Below, in pieces: positions 44,217 to 53,188 of a stretch of DNA of 64,000 nucleotides; within the stretch, counting starts at the first letter, position 1; each line of letters begins with the position of its first letter. This DNA is from Nocardia ignorata NBRC 108230. Its GTDB lineage: Bacteria > Actinomycetota > Actinomycetes > Mycobacteriales > Mycobacteriaceae. Under the pieces are notes generated by a model, which was not told the origin of the DNA, made no database searches, and saw only the letters and a program-made list of their open reading frames with translations. The translations under genes were made by a program, and so were the position numbers. The stretch lies in contig NZ_BDBI01000005.1 in NCBI RefSeq assembly GCF_001612905.1, positions 248,001 through 312,000 of the forward strand, given 5' to 3'.

Positions 44217-44588
44217 TCAGCTCTTGGTACGACTGGGTTTGATGCGGCGGAGTGCAGCGCGCAGGGCCTCGGATTCATCCTCGCTGATCTGTTCGACGAA
44301 ATGTGCCAGCACGAGATCGGAACGGGTGCCTTCGAGAGCGCCACGCATGAGCTGAGCGCTGTATTCCTCGCGGTTCAGGGTCGGCCAGTACAGGTAGGCC
44401 TTGCCGTGGCGTTCGCGATCGAGCCAGCCCTTGCGGTGCAGGTTGTCCATCGTCGACATCACCGTGGTGTAGGCGATCTCGCGTTCGACCAGCAAACTTT
44501 CGTAGACGTCACGCACGGTGAGGTCATCTTCGGCCGCCCATACGCGGTCCATCACGACGGCTTCGAGATCGCCGAATCGGTGTGCCAC
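44217..44588 (-). CDS. BlaI/CopY-family repressor, copy 4
   Basis: 123 residues from GTG 44588, chosen for CAGGAGG eight bases before it. The winged helix (RFGDLEAVVMDRVWAAEDDLTVRDVYESLL ... YTTVMSTMDNLHRKGWLDRE) is very close to copies 2 and 5. No M56 gene is adjacent. Operator at 44617-44635 indicates autoregulation. Confidence 0.88.
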   Translation of the reverse strand: MAHRFGDLEAVVMDRVWAAEDDLTVRDVYESLLVEREIAYTTVMSTMDNLHRKGWLDRERHGKAYLYWPTLNREEYSAQLMRGALEGTRSDLVLAHFVEQISEDESEALRAALRRIKPSRTKS

Positions 44589-44616
44589 GACCAACCTCCT
44601 GACAAGAACCTTAAAT

Positions 44617-44635
44617 CTACGTAGCAATATCGTAG
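44617..44635. promoter_or_regulatory. BlaI-type operator before blaI copy 4
   Basis: CTACGTAGCAATATCGTAG, 29 bases before the GTG; arms CTACG/CGTAG. Confidence 0.78.
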
Positions 44636-44730
44636 GTTGTTCGGTGATGTCCTGTCACATCGATCCCGGTCGAAGCATCGCGGCAGAGGCGACCGACCGT
44701 ACGCCGATCGCCCCTTCCGCATCGGGTTCG

Positions 44731-45003
44731 CTACCAGCTGCCGGTACGCGGCAGCGGGAAGCTGGGCCGGTGGTTGTTGAGCAACGGAGCCTGGTGGTTG
44801 CGATGGTTGCCGTGGCGGCTGCCGGGGTGGTGGTCGCGGCGGCCGACGTCGTGTGCGGCGGCGATCTCGGTGGCTGAAGCGGCAACGCCGGCGTCGGCGA
44901 ATGCCGGAGCCGCGAGCGCGGCAGTTGCAGCGAGAGCGGAGATCGCGAGCCCGACGCGGATAGCGATGCGGCGCGTGCCCCGCCGTGAGTATTCGGAGTT
45001 CAT
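44731..45003 (-). CDS. Small secreted His-rich protein
   Basis: 90 residues from ATG 45003. A signal peptide (VGLAISALAATAALAAPAFA) is followed by a ~55-residue mature part with seven His, mostly in the cluster RRDHHPGSRHGNHRNH, and no Cys. This composition suits loose Cu or Zn binding outside the cell. The operator at 45023-45041 lies directly before it. I do not recognise the family. Confidence 0.65.
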   Translation of the reverse strand: MNSEYSRRGTRRIAIRVGLAISALAATAALAAPAFADAGVAASATEIAAAHDVGRRDHHPGSRHGNHRNHQAPLLNNHRPSFPLPRTGSW

Positions 45004-45022
45004 GAGGACCTATCTCGATTAT

Positions 45023-45048
45023 CTACTATCTATGTACGTAAATAGTAG
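45023..45048. promoter_or_regulatory. BlaI-type operator, extended, before the His-rich gene
   Basis: The 19-mer CTACTATCTATGTACGTAA (45023-45041) overlaps a wider dyad with CTACTAT at its left end and ATAGTAG at its right end (to 45048). Two overlapping repressor sites are possible. Confidence 0.72.
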
Positions 45049-45081
45049 ATGGATGGATGGTGTTGCCCGGTACGGTTTGTT

Positions 45082-45117
45082 GGGGGTCGGCCGCTGGCGA
45101 CTTGTCGGCCGACCCCC
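45082..45117 (-). terminator. Terminator after peptide copy 2
   Basis: Exact 11-bp arms GGGGGTCGGCC (45082-45092) and GGCCGACCCCC (45107-45117), 17 bases past the peptide stop on the minus strand. Confidence 0.75.
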
Positions 45118-45134
45118 TGTGATCAAGGGTTGGG

Positions 45135-45200
45135 TCACATCTGACAGCACGAGGCCATCATCGAGCACATCCAGTCGCACAACATCTTCATCGGGTTCAT
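45135..45200 (-). CDS. 21-residue Cys/Met-rich peptide, copy 2
   Basis: Reads MNPMKMLCDWMC at residues 1-12, then Cys at 18 and 19 and Met at 14, 15 and 21. Same length and same four Cys as copy 1 at 18526. A near-perfect ribosome site (AAAGGAGGTGA) ends seven bases before the ATG (45200), and an 11-bp-arm terminator follows, so this is a self-contained gene of about 150-200 transcribed bases. No MerR-type promoter is evident here; an inverted GCGATCG/CGATCGC pair lies about 100 bases upstream. Probably a soft-metal-binding peptide. Confidence 0.8.
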   Translation of the reverse strand: MNPMKMLCDWMCSMMASCCQM

Positions 45201-45407
45201 CGGTCGGTCACCTCCTTTCGATCGGTGGGGGCGTATCAGGCATCGGGCACCGGTGGTGGTACGTCCACCACCGCGCGGTGGGGGTCGCAGCTCGCCCGGC
45301 GATCGAAACAAATTCGTCCTACGATCGCGCCAGGCCTGTCGCGCGATGCTCGGCGCCGAGATGGTCGCAGCCGTTCACCGCGGCACGGCCTGTAGAGGAG
45401 GTTTCGG

Positions 45408-45797
45408 GTGGCGGGCGGTGGATTCGGCGAGCTGGAATCGGTGGTCATGGACACGGTGTGGTCGGCTGCCGAGCCGGTCAGTGTTCGCCAGGTGCGTGAG
45501 GTGATCGCCGCCGGGCGTGAGATCGCCTACACCACGGTGATGACCACCATGGACAATCTGCACCGCAAGGGCTGGCTCGACCGCGAACGCCGCGGCAAGG
45601 CCTACCTGTACTGGCCCACGGTAACCCGCGAGCAATACAGCGCCGGACTGATGCGCGCCGCGCTCGCTGCGGGCGGACGGGCCGACGAAGTGCTGGCCCG
45701 ATTCCTCGAAACGATGACCCCCGCGCAATCGCAGCGGTTGCGCGAGGCGCTGCGCCGACGTCGTCGAGCAACCCACGATCCCGGTCACGTCGACTAG
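45408..45797 (+). CDS. BlaI/CopY-family repressor, copy 5
   Basis: 129 residues from GTG 45408, with AGAGGAGG before it. Winged helix GFGELESVVMDTVWSAAEPVSVRQVREVI ... YTTVMTTMDNLHRKGWLDRE, near-identical in the recognition part to copies 2 and 4. Arg-rich C-terminus (RRRRRATHD). No 19-bp dyad is found in its own upstream region, unlike the other copies. The stop overlaps the convergent gene at 45794. Confidence 0.87.
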   Translation: MAGGGFGELESVVMDTVWSAAEPVSVRQVREVIAAGREIAYTTVMTTMDNLHRKGWLDRERRGKAYLYWPTVTREQYSAGLMRAALAAGGRADEVLARFLETMTPAQSQRLREALRRRRRATHDPGHVD

Positions 45798-46114
45798 CGC
45801 GGCCCGGAGCAACCGCGAGGTGTGCAGTGGCCACCGTCGTCGGATGGGTCGTGACGCCCGGTGTCGGCGCGATCGTGGCCGTGCCCGGCTGCGCCCCCAT
45901 CGGTGCTGTGGCCGTTGTCGACGCGGCTGTTCCCGTGCCAGGCGGTACCCCGGCCGTCGTCGACGCCTGCGGGTCGGCCGCTGGTCCCGGAGGCCGACGG
46001 CGGTGCAGCGGTTGCGGGGACGGTGGCCAGGAAGGTCGCTGCGGCGGCGATCGATGTCGCCGCCAGTAACCGGGCGAGAAGTCGATGTCGTGGGGGTTGG
46101 ACGGAAGTGCTCAT
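45794..46114 (-). CDS. Small secreted His-containing protein
   Basis: 106 residues from ATG 46114, set by AAAGGAAC upstream. A signal peptide (LLARLLAATSIAAAATFLATVPATA) precedes a Gly/His/Asp-rich mature part with AWHGN, NGHST, GHGHDRAD, RHDP and GGHCTPRGC: six His and two Cys. Similar in style to the protein at 44731. Likely extracytoplasmic metal binder. A BlaI-type operator lies 187 bases upstream. Confidence 0.62.
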   Translation of the reverse strand: MSTSVQPPRHRLLARLLAATSIAAAATFLATVPATAAPPSASGTSGRPAGVDDGRGTAWHGNSRVDNGHSTDGGAAGHGHDRADTGRHDPSDDGGHCTPRGCSGPR

Positions 46115-46300
46115 GGTGGTGGTTCCTTTCATCGGTGCCGGTGCGGTTTGCCGCCCAGTGGGCGGGGGATAGCCACGATCCGACGAACGGTCGGCGATGG
46201 TCACGTGCTCGTCACCGGGGTATGTCGCGGATGTGACGCCTGTAGGGCGGCGGTGGCCCGACACGCCGAGGCGTGCGCCTGATCACACAACATAAACTAT

Positions 46301-46319
46301 TTACGTACCGAGATAGTAG
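46301..46319. promoter_or_regulatory. BlaI-type operator in the gap before lpqS copy 2
   Basis: TTACGTACCGAGATAGTAG. It lies in the 440-base divergent gap 46115-46554, between the His-rich gene (left) and lpqS copy 2 (right). AGGAGGTGG at 46404 before an in-frame ATG at 46427 might start a longer LpqS form. No other gene is seen in the gap. Confidence 0.75.
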
Positions 46320-46554
46320 ATTGATCATCGTGGTTGTCAACCACCCCCTCCAACGCAGGGGGCTCGACACCACGAGAAATGTTGGTACCCAGCGCGATCG
46401 AGCTAGGAGGTGGAGTTTGCGCAGCATGACCACGCGGAGGCTCCGCGTGCCGATCTACGACACGGAGCCGGGTGCGCGATCGCATCGCAGCTCAACCGAC
46501 TGGGCGCGCCCGCCATTGCGCGCGTCGTTATATATTCGTTACCATCGCGGCACC

Positions 46555-46968
46555 GTGAAAACTTTCGGTCGGATGCGCAGGGGTAGCTGGTTGGCAGTTC
46601 TGCTGCTGGCCGCTCTGGTGATCGCTCCTGCCGCCGATTGCCTGCTCTTCCAGGGCCACACCGGCCCGCAGGGCCATCACTCCATCACCGCCGCCGCGCC
46701 CGAGGCCGACCACGACCACGACCACGCCATCAATGACGCGCCGCAGCAGTGCGTCGCGCACGCCGTGCACTGCCCGGACAAGGCGCTGCCTGCGGGCATC
46801 GTGTCGCTGACATCGGCCGCGCTGGTTCTCGCCGCTCTCACCGCGGCAGTGTGGGCACCGGCATCGACACCAGGCTCGCTCGCTGGGGGTATTCGAGGTC
46901 CACCTGCTGCGCCGCGCTCGCCGGGCGGGCGCACCGTTCTGACTCTGTACTGCATTTCCCGACGCTGA
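46555..46968 (+). CDS. lpqS: LpqS-like exported protein, copy 2
   Basis: 137 residues from GTG 46555; no clear ribosome site, so a leaderless mRNA is possible. An in-frame ATG at 46427 with a good AGGAGG would add ~43 residues. Signal/anchor helix ([18 protein letters not shown]), then a His-rich part ([13 protein letters not shown]) and Cys in [12 protein letters not shown], a second helix, and the family end RGPP ... [12 protein letters not shown]. This is the copper-induced LpqS type, heading lpqS-cysK2-MFS. Confidence 0.78.
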   Translation: MKTFGRMRRGSWLAVLLLAALVIAPAADCLLFQGHTGPQGHHSITAAAPEADHDHDHAINDAPQQCVAHAVHCPDKALPAGIVSLTSAALVLAALTAAVWAPASTPGSLAGGIRGPPAAPRSPGGRTVLTLYCISRR

Positions 46969-47071
46969 CCGGTCAGCGCCAGGCCGACCCAGTCGTGTCG
47001 GCCGGTGCTCGCTGCCCACCGTCGTGGCGTACCGCGCAAGCGGGCGCCTGTGCAGAGAAGAGACAGCTACC

Positions 47072-48196
47072 GTGAACACCACCCTCCCCACTGCCGAATT
47101 CGGTCACACCCGTCGTATGCTCGGCGCACCCGACGCCGCCGACGCCCCCCGGGGCCTGGTCGGCAACACCCCTGTGCTGTGGATCGGGGAGCCTCTGGCC
47201 GCCGCCGATCGTGGATTCTGGGCCAAGCTGGAAGGATTCAATCCCGGCGGGATGAAAGACCGGCCCGCTCTGCACATGGTGCACAAGGCGCGCGAACGCG
47301 GCGACCTGGCACCCGGCGCGCGCATCGTCGAATCGACCAGCGGCACCCTGGGCCTGGGACTGGCGCTGGCCGGGATGGTCTACCAGCACCCGGTGACCGT
47401 CGTTACCGACCCTGGGCTGGAACCGATCGTCGCGCAGATGTTGGCCGCCTACGGCGCCACCGTGGACCTGGTCACCGAGCCCCATCCTGTCGGCGGCTGG
47501 CAGCAGGCTCGTCGTGAGCGCGTCGCCCAGCTGCTGGCCGCCGAGGACGATGCCTGGTGCCCGGATCAGTACAGCAACCCCGACAATGTCGATGGCTACG
47601 AGTCTCTTGCCTTGGAACTGATCGAGCAGCTCGGCACCGTCGATGTCCTGGTCTGCGCGGTCGGCACCGGCGGACACTCCGCCGGTGTGGCACGGGTCCT
47701 GCGCCGCTACAACCCGGACATGAAACTGGTCGGTGTCGACACGATCTCCTCGACGATCTTCGGCCAACCGGCCGGGCCGCGGCTGATGCGCGGCCTGGGT
47801 TCGAGCATCTACCCCGCCAACGTCGACTACGAGGCCTTCGACGAAGTCCACTGGGTCGCCCCCGCCGAATCAGTGTGGGCATGCCGCGCTTTGGCCGCCA
47901 CGCACCACGCGACCGGTGGATGGAGTGTGGGCGCGGTCGCGCTGGTTGCCGGGTGGGCCGCCCGCGTCGCCGCGCCGGGGACCCGGATCGCGGCGGTGTT
48001 CCCTGATGGGCCCCACCGCTACTTCGACACCATCTACAACGACGCCTACTGCGCGCAGCACGGGCTGCTCGACACCGCCGCACCGGTGGCGCCCGAGGCG
48101 ATCGAGCACCCGGGAGACCGGGTCGTGCAGCGATGGACCCGCTGCACCACGGTCGTTTCGCCGACAGCTCTGAGAGAAGGGCAGCTCGCCTCATGA
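47072..48196 (+). CDS. cysK2: CysK2-type S-sulfocysteine synthase, copy 2
   Basis: 374 residues from GTG 47072. PLP lysine in [13 protein letters not shown], phosphate loop [13 protein letters not shown], and [10 protein letters not shown]. Very close to copy 1 at 14272 but with an unrelated first ~20 residues. Overlaps the MFS gene by ATGA (48193-48196). The M. tuberculosis enzyme uses O-phosphoserine, which the serA product at 59005 would help supply. Confidence 0.87.
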   Translation: MNTTLPTAEFGHTRRMLGAPDAADAPRGLVGNTPVLWIGEPLAAADRGFWAKLEGFNPGGMKDRPALHMVHKARERGDLAPGARIVESTSGTLGLGLALAGMVYQHPVTVVTDPGLEPIVAQMLAAYGATVDLVTEPHPVGGWQQARRERVAQLLAAEDDAWCPDQYSNPDNVDGYESLALELIEQLGTVDVLVCAVGTGGHSAGVARVLRRYNPDMKLVGVDTISSTIFGQPAGPRLMRGLGSSIYPANVDYEAFDEVHWVAPAESVWACRALAATHHATGGWSVGAVALVAGWAARVAAPGTRIAAVFPDGPHRYFDTIYNDAYCAQHGLLDTAAPVAPEAIEHPGDRVVQRWTRCTTVVSPTALREGQLAS

Positions 48197-49830
48197 CAGT
48201 GGTCGCCAAATTCCGCAGCTTCGACCTGCCCGCGCGGCTGCTGATGATCAACCAGTTCGGCATCAACCTCGGCTTCTACATGCTGATGCCGTTTCTGGCC
48301 GGTTACCTGGCCGGTCCGTTGGGGCTGGCGGCGTGGGCGGTCGGTCTGGTGCTGGGTGTGCGCAACTTCTCCCAGCAGGGCATGTTCCTCATCGGCGGTA
48401 CCCTGGCTGACCGGCTCGGGTACAAACCGTTGATCGTGGCCGGCTGTTTGCTGCGCACCGGCGGTTTCGCGCTGCTGGTCTTCGCTGATTCGCTGCCCGC
48501 GGTGCTGATCGCCTCCGCGGCGACCGGCTTCGCCGGTGCCTTGTTCAACCCTGCGGTGCGCGCCTATCTCGCCGCCGACACCGGCGAGCGTCGCGTCGAA
48601 GCCTTCGCGGTGTTCAACATGTTCTACCAGGCAGGGATTCTGGCCGGTCCGCTCGTCGGGCTGGCCTTGATGGCGGTCGATTTCCGCGTCACCGCCGGTG
48701 TCGCTGCGGCAGTGTTCGCCGCCTTGACCATCGCCCAGCTGTTCGCCCTACCCGCCCGGCGCGGTGAGGCCCCTGCCGAGAAGACCTCGGTGCTCGATGA
48801 CTGGCGGCGGGTCATCTCCAACCGGCGTTTCCTGGCGTTCTCGGTGGCGATGATCGGCTCCTACGTCTTGTCGTTCCAGGTCTATCTGGCCTTGCCGCTA
48901 CAGGCGGAATTCATCGCCGGGGCCCGGTCACAAACCCTGGTCTCGGCACTGTTCGTGGTCTCCGGTGTCGTCGCCGTCGCCGGGCAGCTCCGCATCACCG
49001 CCTGGTTGCGTGCCCGCTGGGGGCCCGGCAAGAGCCTGGTCGCCGGAATGGCGGTGCTCGCCGCGGCGTTCATTCCGCTGATCGTCGTGCCCACACCGAG
49101 TCTCTTCGGCACCGTGGCCGCGGTGACCGCGCTCCTGGTAACGACCACACTGCTCGCGATCGGCACCGCGGCGGTGTTCCCGTTCGAGATGGACACCGTG
49201 GTGTCGCTGTCGGGAAACAAGCTGGTCGCCACCCATTACGGCTTCTACAACACCGTCGTCGGCGTCGGAATCCTGATCGGCAACCTCGCCACCGGCACCC
49301 TCGTCGGTGCCGCCCGCGACGCCGGACTGGACTGGCTCGTCTGGGCGGGGTTGACCGCGATCGGCGTCCTCGCCGCCTACGCGTTGTTGCGACTGGAACG
49401 CACCGACCGCGCCACCACCGCACCCGAGCAACACGTCACCGGACGTCATCGTCTGCCCAGCGGACGTCATCGGCCCACCGAACCCGCGTTCGCGGGCGCG
49501 GATACGGTGACCACACCATTGCGCCGACGTACCGGATATCGCGCCGAACCGGTGAAACCGCGAAGAGCATCGACCGAGCCCCGACCCGCGCCGGAGTCCG
49601 CCCAACACACCTACCGCCGCCAACCCCCGCCGCCCCGGCTGCGACAGCCGGCAGAGGACCGCCTCGGTCCCGCGCCTCGTATCCCGACCGGCGCGCCACC
49701 ACCGTGGCCGGGCTCGGAACCCGACCGGCGCCCACATCGCCGGGTTCCACCTCCCACACCACGCACCCACCCCTCTGCCGAGGACCGGCGCTCGCGTTAT
49801 CCCGCCGCCGGACCGGAAACCAGGCGGTGA
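48193..49830 (+). CDS. MFS exporter of the lpqS-cysK2 locus, copy 2, with long C-terminal tail
   Basis: 545 residues from ATG 48193. The first ~405 residues match copy 1 ([27 protein letters not shown]). The remaining ~140 are a polar Arg/Pro-rich cytoplasmic tail without recognisable domain, absent from copy 1. The tail keeps high-GC codon use without in-frame stops, so it may be real or may result from loss of an original stop. Coupled to cysK2. Confidence 0.82.
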   Translation: MTVVAKFRSFDLPARLLMINQFGINLGFYMLMPFLAGYLAGPLGLAAWAVGLVLGVRNFSQQGMFLIGGTLADRLGYKPLIVAGCLLRTGGFALLVFADSLPAVLIASAATGFAGALFNPAVRAYLAADTGERRVEAFAVFNMFYQAGILAGPLVGLALMAVDFRVTAGVAAAVFAALTIAQLFALPARRGEAPAEKTSVLDDWRRVISNRRFLAFSVAMIGSYVLSFQVYLALPLQAEFIAGARSQTLVSALFVVSGVVAVAGQLRITAWLRARWGPGKSLVAGMAVLAAAFIPLIVVPTPSLFGTVAAVTALLVTTTLLAIGTAAVFPFEMDTVVSLSGNKLVATHYGFYNTVVGVGILIGNLATGTLVGAARDAGLDWLVWAGLTAIGVLAAYALLRLERTDRATTAPEQHVTGRHRLPSGRHRPTEPAFAGADTVTTPLRRRTGYRAEPVKPRRASTEPRPAPESAQHTYRRQPPPPRLRQPAEDRLGPAPRIPTGAPPPWPGSEPDRRPHRRVPPPTPRTHPSAEDRRSRYPAAGPETRR

Positions 49831-49938
49831 GGCCCGCCTGGTTGCACAGCCAGGCTGGTGATGACGTCGAGCGCCGGGGCCCTCCCACAGGGTCCCGGCA
49901 TCCGACCGTTAGTCACCACCCACTCAAGGACACATGAA

Positions 49939-50610
49939 ATGACTTCAGTTCTGCGGCGCCTCGCCGTGACCCTCGGCGCCGCTGCGGCCGCTACCGCGCT
50001 GGCCGGCGGTGTCGCCTCGGCGCACTTGGGCGTCGAGGCCCCTGGCGCCAAGCAAAAGGCCTCAGTGGTTCTCACCTTCCGCATCTCCAACGAATCCGAA
50101 GAAGCCTCGACCACCGCGCTGACCGTCGAACTGCCCGGCCTGAAAACCGCGCGCACCGAACCGATGCCCGGGTGGACCGCGACAGTGAACAGGGACGCGG
50201 CCAAGATGGCGACCTCCGTCACCTGGACCGCGGAACCCGGATCCGGTGTCGGCCCGGGACAGTTCCAGCGTTTCGATCTCTACGCCGGGCCGCTGCCCAC
50301 CCAGGACACGGTCTCCTTCCGTGCTGTGCAGACTTACAGCGACGGCAAGGTCGTCACATGGGACCAGCCCAGCGCCGAGGGTGCACCCGAACCGGAGTTC
50401 CCGCTGCCGGTCCTGGCGCTGTCGGCCGCTCCCGAGGGTGACGGACACTCCCACGCCGCCGGTCCGGCGGCGGCCCAGGGTGGGCACGATTCCGAGACCG
50501 GCACCGATTCGGCGACCCGCTGGATGGCTGTCGGCGGGGTGGGCCTGGCCGTGATCGCCGCGGCCACGGCTGTGGCAGCACTGGCGCGCACCCGCCGCGC
50601 GTCTCGCTAG
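49939..50610 (+). CDS. ycnI: YcnI-family copper-binding protein
   Basis: 223 residues from ATG 49939, with AAGGA nine bases before. Signal peptide ends at A28, exposing H29 (HLGVEAPGAKQ) as the mature N-terminus, the His-brace-like copper site of YcnI/DUF1775. Contains GWTATV and a C-terminal helix after a His-rich linker (GDGHSHAAG). It binds Cu(II) outside the membrane. Terminated by the long hairpin at 50621. Confidence 0.9.
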   Translation: MTSVLRRLAVTLGAAAAATALAGGVASAHLGVEAPGAKQKASVVLTFRISNESEEASTTALTVELPGLKTARTEPMPGWTATVNRDAAKMATSVTWTAEPGSGVGPGQFQRFDLYAGPLPTQDTVSFRAVQTYSDGKVVTWDQPSAEGAPEPEFPLPVLALSAAPEGDGHSHAAGPAAAQGGHDSETGTDSATRWMAVGGVGLAVIAAATAVAALARTRRASR

Positions 50611-50620
50611 TCACCGCTTC

Positions 50621-50666
50621 ACCAGTGGGTGCCGGGTGCGGTTGTCCGCACCCGGCACCCACTGGT
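50621..50666. terminator. Bidirectional terminator between ycnI and M56 copy 3
   Basis: Exact 21-bp arms (50621-50641 and 50646-50666) with a TTGT loop, between two convergent genes. Confidence 0.85.
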
Positions 50667-50724
50667 CCTGTCAGGGCGAGCGCGCGGCGCTGTTCCGGAG
50701 ACCCCTCGAGGCAGAAACAGCGGG

Positions 50725-51669
50725 TCAGCCGCCCAGGGCGCAGACGCCGATCCCACCTGCGGCGGCCAGGGTCGCGATCATCGGTCCCAACACGACCGCG
50801 GCGATAGCGGCCGAGGCGGCGAAACGATTCATCCTGGTGAGTACCGGTGGCTCGGCGAGTCGGCGGACCCGATCGGCCAGGCCTACTTCCGTGGCCGCGA
50901 CGGGGGCCTTGCCGGGAGAGTCGGCCAGTGTCAGCAGTGCCTCACACACGGTGATGGGCCCATAGATGTCGGCGGCGGCGTCATCGGCGATCATCTCGAC
51001 CAGGCGCCCCACCTGGGCGGCGCCGGTGACGAACAACTCGACCCGGAACACCGAGGCGAACGCTCGTGTGAAGGCGAGCAGCAGATGATGGCGTCCGTTC
51101 AGGTGGGCGCGCTCGTGGGCCATGACCGCGCCCAGTTGCTCGTCGTCGAGAGTTGCCACGATGCCCTGGGTCAACACGATCGTGTGCGGGTTCCCGGCCA
51201 CCGAATACGCCGCCGGTTCGGGATGATCGAGCACCACCGCGTCATGTCGGTCATGAGGGCGACCGACCATCCGGGCCGCTTGCGCATGCTGGTGTGTCAC
51301 AGAGCGCGCCCGGAGCAGCGAACCGCACAACCGCCACACCGCAACTGCGGCCGCGATCACCGCCAGCCCCGCCAGTGCCCACAATCCGACCTGCACAGCG
51401 GCTCCGTAGATGCCGCTCGCGGCGTCGTGGAGCTGTCGGAAACAGCGTCCGAGATCCAGATGCTGATCAGCGAGCAGATCACGAACGACATCGACGCCGA
51501 GGAACACCATCGCGACCGCCCCGGACAGCAGTGCCGACACCATAGCGCTGACCCAGGCCACCAGCCCCAAGCGTGGATGTTGCCCGTCACCGGCCGTCCG
51601 CAGCAACAGCGGCGGCGCCAGCACCACTACGACCACGATGTAAGCCAGTAGGCACAGCGCCACACTCAT
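50725..51669 (-). CDS. M56-family membrane metalloprotease, copy 3
   Basis: 314 residues from ATG 51669, matching the start of copy 2 (MSVALCLL versus MSVAVCLL) and preceded by GGGGGAT. Four helices and HERAHLNGRHHLLL. No blaI is adjacent; an operator lies 212 bases upstream. It probably works with one of the unpaired BlaI proteins. Confidence 0.83.
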   Translation of the reverse strand: MSVALCLLAYIVVVVVLAPPLLLRTAGDGQHPRLGLVAWVSAMVSALLSGAVAMVFLGVDVVRDLLADQHLDLGRCFRQLHDAASGIYGAAVQVGLWALAGLAVIAAAVAVWRLCGSLLRARSVTHQHAQAARMVGRPHDRHDAVVLDHPEPAAYSVAGNPHTIVLTQGIVATLDDEQLGAVMAHERAHLNGRHHLLLAFTRAFASVFRVELFVTGAAQVGRLVEMIADDAAADIYGPITVCEALLTLADSPGKAPVAATEVGLADRVRRLAEPPVLTRMNRFAASAAIAAVVLGPMIATLAAAGGIGVCALGG

Positions 51670-52289
51670 GACATCCCCCGCAGCGCCTGGACGCCGACGA
51701 TCGCGGCCGTACGCACAGACGTCGATGGCACCGATTGGCTCCTCTGCCGGATCGAGATACGGGCGTTGCACACAGTATTTGCAGCCTGCCGCCATACTAT
51801 CGGCAGCCGAAGGCGCCGACTGATTCCGCCGCCGAGGCGCCAGTCATGAACACCGGCCGGGCAGTTGCATTCCGCTACATCTACTATCTACTGACGTAGA
51901 TTGTGCTTGCGCCGGTCTCGGCGCGGGCGCCCCTAAGAGCTGGAGTGTTGGCCACGGCCGTGGCGCGTGATCCCCTCATCTCGCGCGCTCGGTCAGGCCA
52001 TCGAGAGTGGGGGCGACGGCTCGTGGCGTCGTCTCCACTCTTGGTTACTCGCGCCGCGATTTCGCTCGCGTTCGCGGGCGGGGTGGGCGCCCGGGTCGTA
52101 GTCGCCACCCGAACCCAATGCCGCGCTGATCTACACATGGCGCCGCTTGTGGAGGCAAGCGCGACACCCAGCCTTGTGCACGAGAGCCCGAGGGCCATTG
52201 CGCCGTCGATCGGTGCCATGTCCATCTGGTTAAAGACTGCGCGGCGAGAGACTGCGCGCTTACCCGCGTTGGGCGGCCCTGGCTCCCGA
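51670..52289. other. Gap between M56 copy 3 and the cupredoxin gene
   Basis: 620 bases. It holds the operator at 51881. Open frames cross on both strands (for example a plus-strand one from 51903) but have no ribosome site or recognisable motif. I call no gene. Confidence 0.35.
51881..51899. promoter_or_regulatory. BlaI-type operator before M56 copy 3
   Basis: CTACTATCTACTGACGTAG, 212 bases from the M56 start. Confidence 0.75.
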
Positions 52290-52724
52290 TCAGCTCACGG
52301 CAATTTCGGTGCTCATGCCGAGTTCCCGATGGTTTCCGACCGAGCACCACAGTGTGTAAGAACCAGGCTCCAGGTTTACGGTCAGCTCGCTCGAGCCGCC
52401 GCTTTCTATCCGCGATGTGCGCTGTGATTCCACGCCTGGACCCAGGATCACAAGATCATGAGAGACCGAACCGGAGTTCTCGACGACGAACGTGTACGTT
52501 CCCGGTGTCAACCGAGAGTTAGGCACGTTTATCGCGAATTCGGTCTCACTGACTTCAATCCGTGTCGAATCGACCGCGTCGGATGTGATGACGGATTCTT
52601 GAGCAGTTGCCGGGCCGTCCGTATCCACGCCCTCAGAGCTACATGCCGACAGTGCCAGCGCTGGCAGCACGGCGAGGACCGCGTACAACTGCCGTTTCGT
52701 CCACCAGCCTCGTCCCGAAGCCAT
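52290..52724 (-). CDS. Cupredoxin-fold lipoprotein
   Basis: 144 residues from ATG 52724 with AGGAGAT upstream. Lipobox ALSAC (C28). A plastocyanin-like domain covers 55-144, with all four type 1 copper ligands in order: H89, C127, H132 and M137 (WCSVGNHRELGM). A blue copper electron carrier or copper store on the membrane surface. Confidence 0.87.
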   Translation of the reverse strand: MASGRGWWTKRQLYAVLAVLPALALSACSSEGVDTDGPATAQESVITSDAVDSTRIEVSETEFAINVPNSRLTPGTYTFVVENSGSVSHDLVILGPGVESQRTSRIESGGSSELTVNLEPGSYTLWCSVGNHRELGMSTEIAVS

Positions 52725-53169
52725 GGCGATCTCCTGATCTCCGATGTAGACCAAGCTCCTATCCAATCTCATAGGATAGTCCCTGAGCCCGGCATGAATC
52801 TACGCCTCGAAGGCTGTTGCATTCTTCGACAGCGCTGGCTAGCGTTCTACTGAGGCGGATAGTACTTGTGCCGATTGGTGATTCCGGCACAAGGCACCCC
52901 CGAGACCCCGGGGTGTCGGCTGCGGCGGAGGCGTGCGATTCCCTTCATCTCGCGATGCCTCCGCCTCAGTCATCACAGGTGGGGCGACGAGTCGGGGCGT
53001 CGCCCCACGTCAGCGTTCTCGCGCGAGCGGTTGTGATTGCGATGCTCAGCGCCGCCGAGACGCGGTTGATTGGATGCCTTCCTGCGGCGGATGGAGTCCG
53101 TCCGCACGCCTCGATGTGGTTCTCACCGTGGTCGTGATGTGCCTGGTGAACTAATGTTCGAGACATCGA
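52725..53169. other. Gap between the cupredoxin and DUF2752 genes
   Basis: 445 bases without a gene I can support. It contains a hairpin with 9-bp arms (52924-52932 and 52957-52965), which may end an unseen short transcript. Confidence 0.35.
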
Positions 53170-53188
53170 CTACGTAGTGAGGAAGTAG
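53170..53188. promoter_or_regulatory. BlaI-type operator before the DUF2752 gene
   Basis: CTACGTAGTGAGGAAGTAG ends right at the ATG of the next gene, so a repressor bound here would block the start itself. Confidence 0.75.

Noticed and set aside
51884..52427. Open frames on both strands in the 620-base gap
   Set aside because: No ribosome sites, no motifs, composition like non-coding high-GC DNA; one covers the operator.
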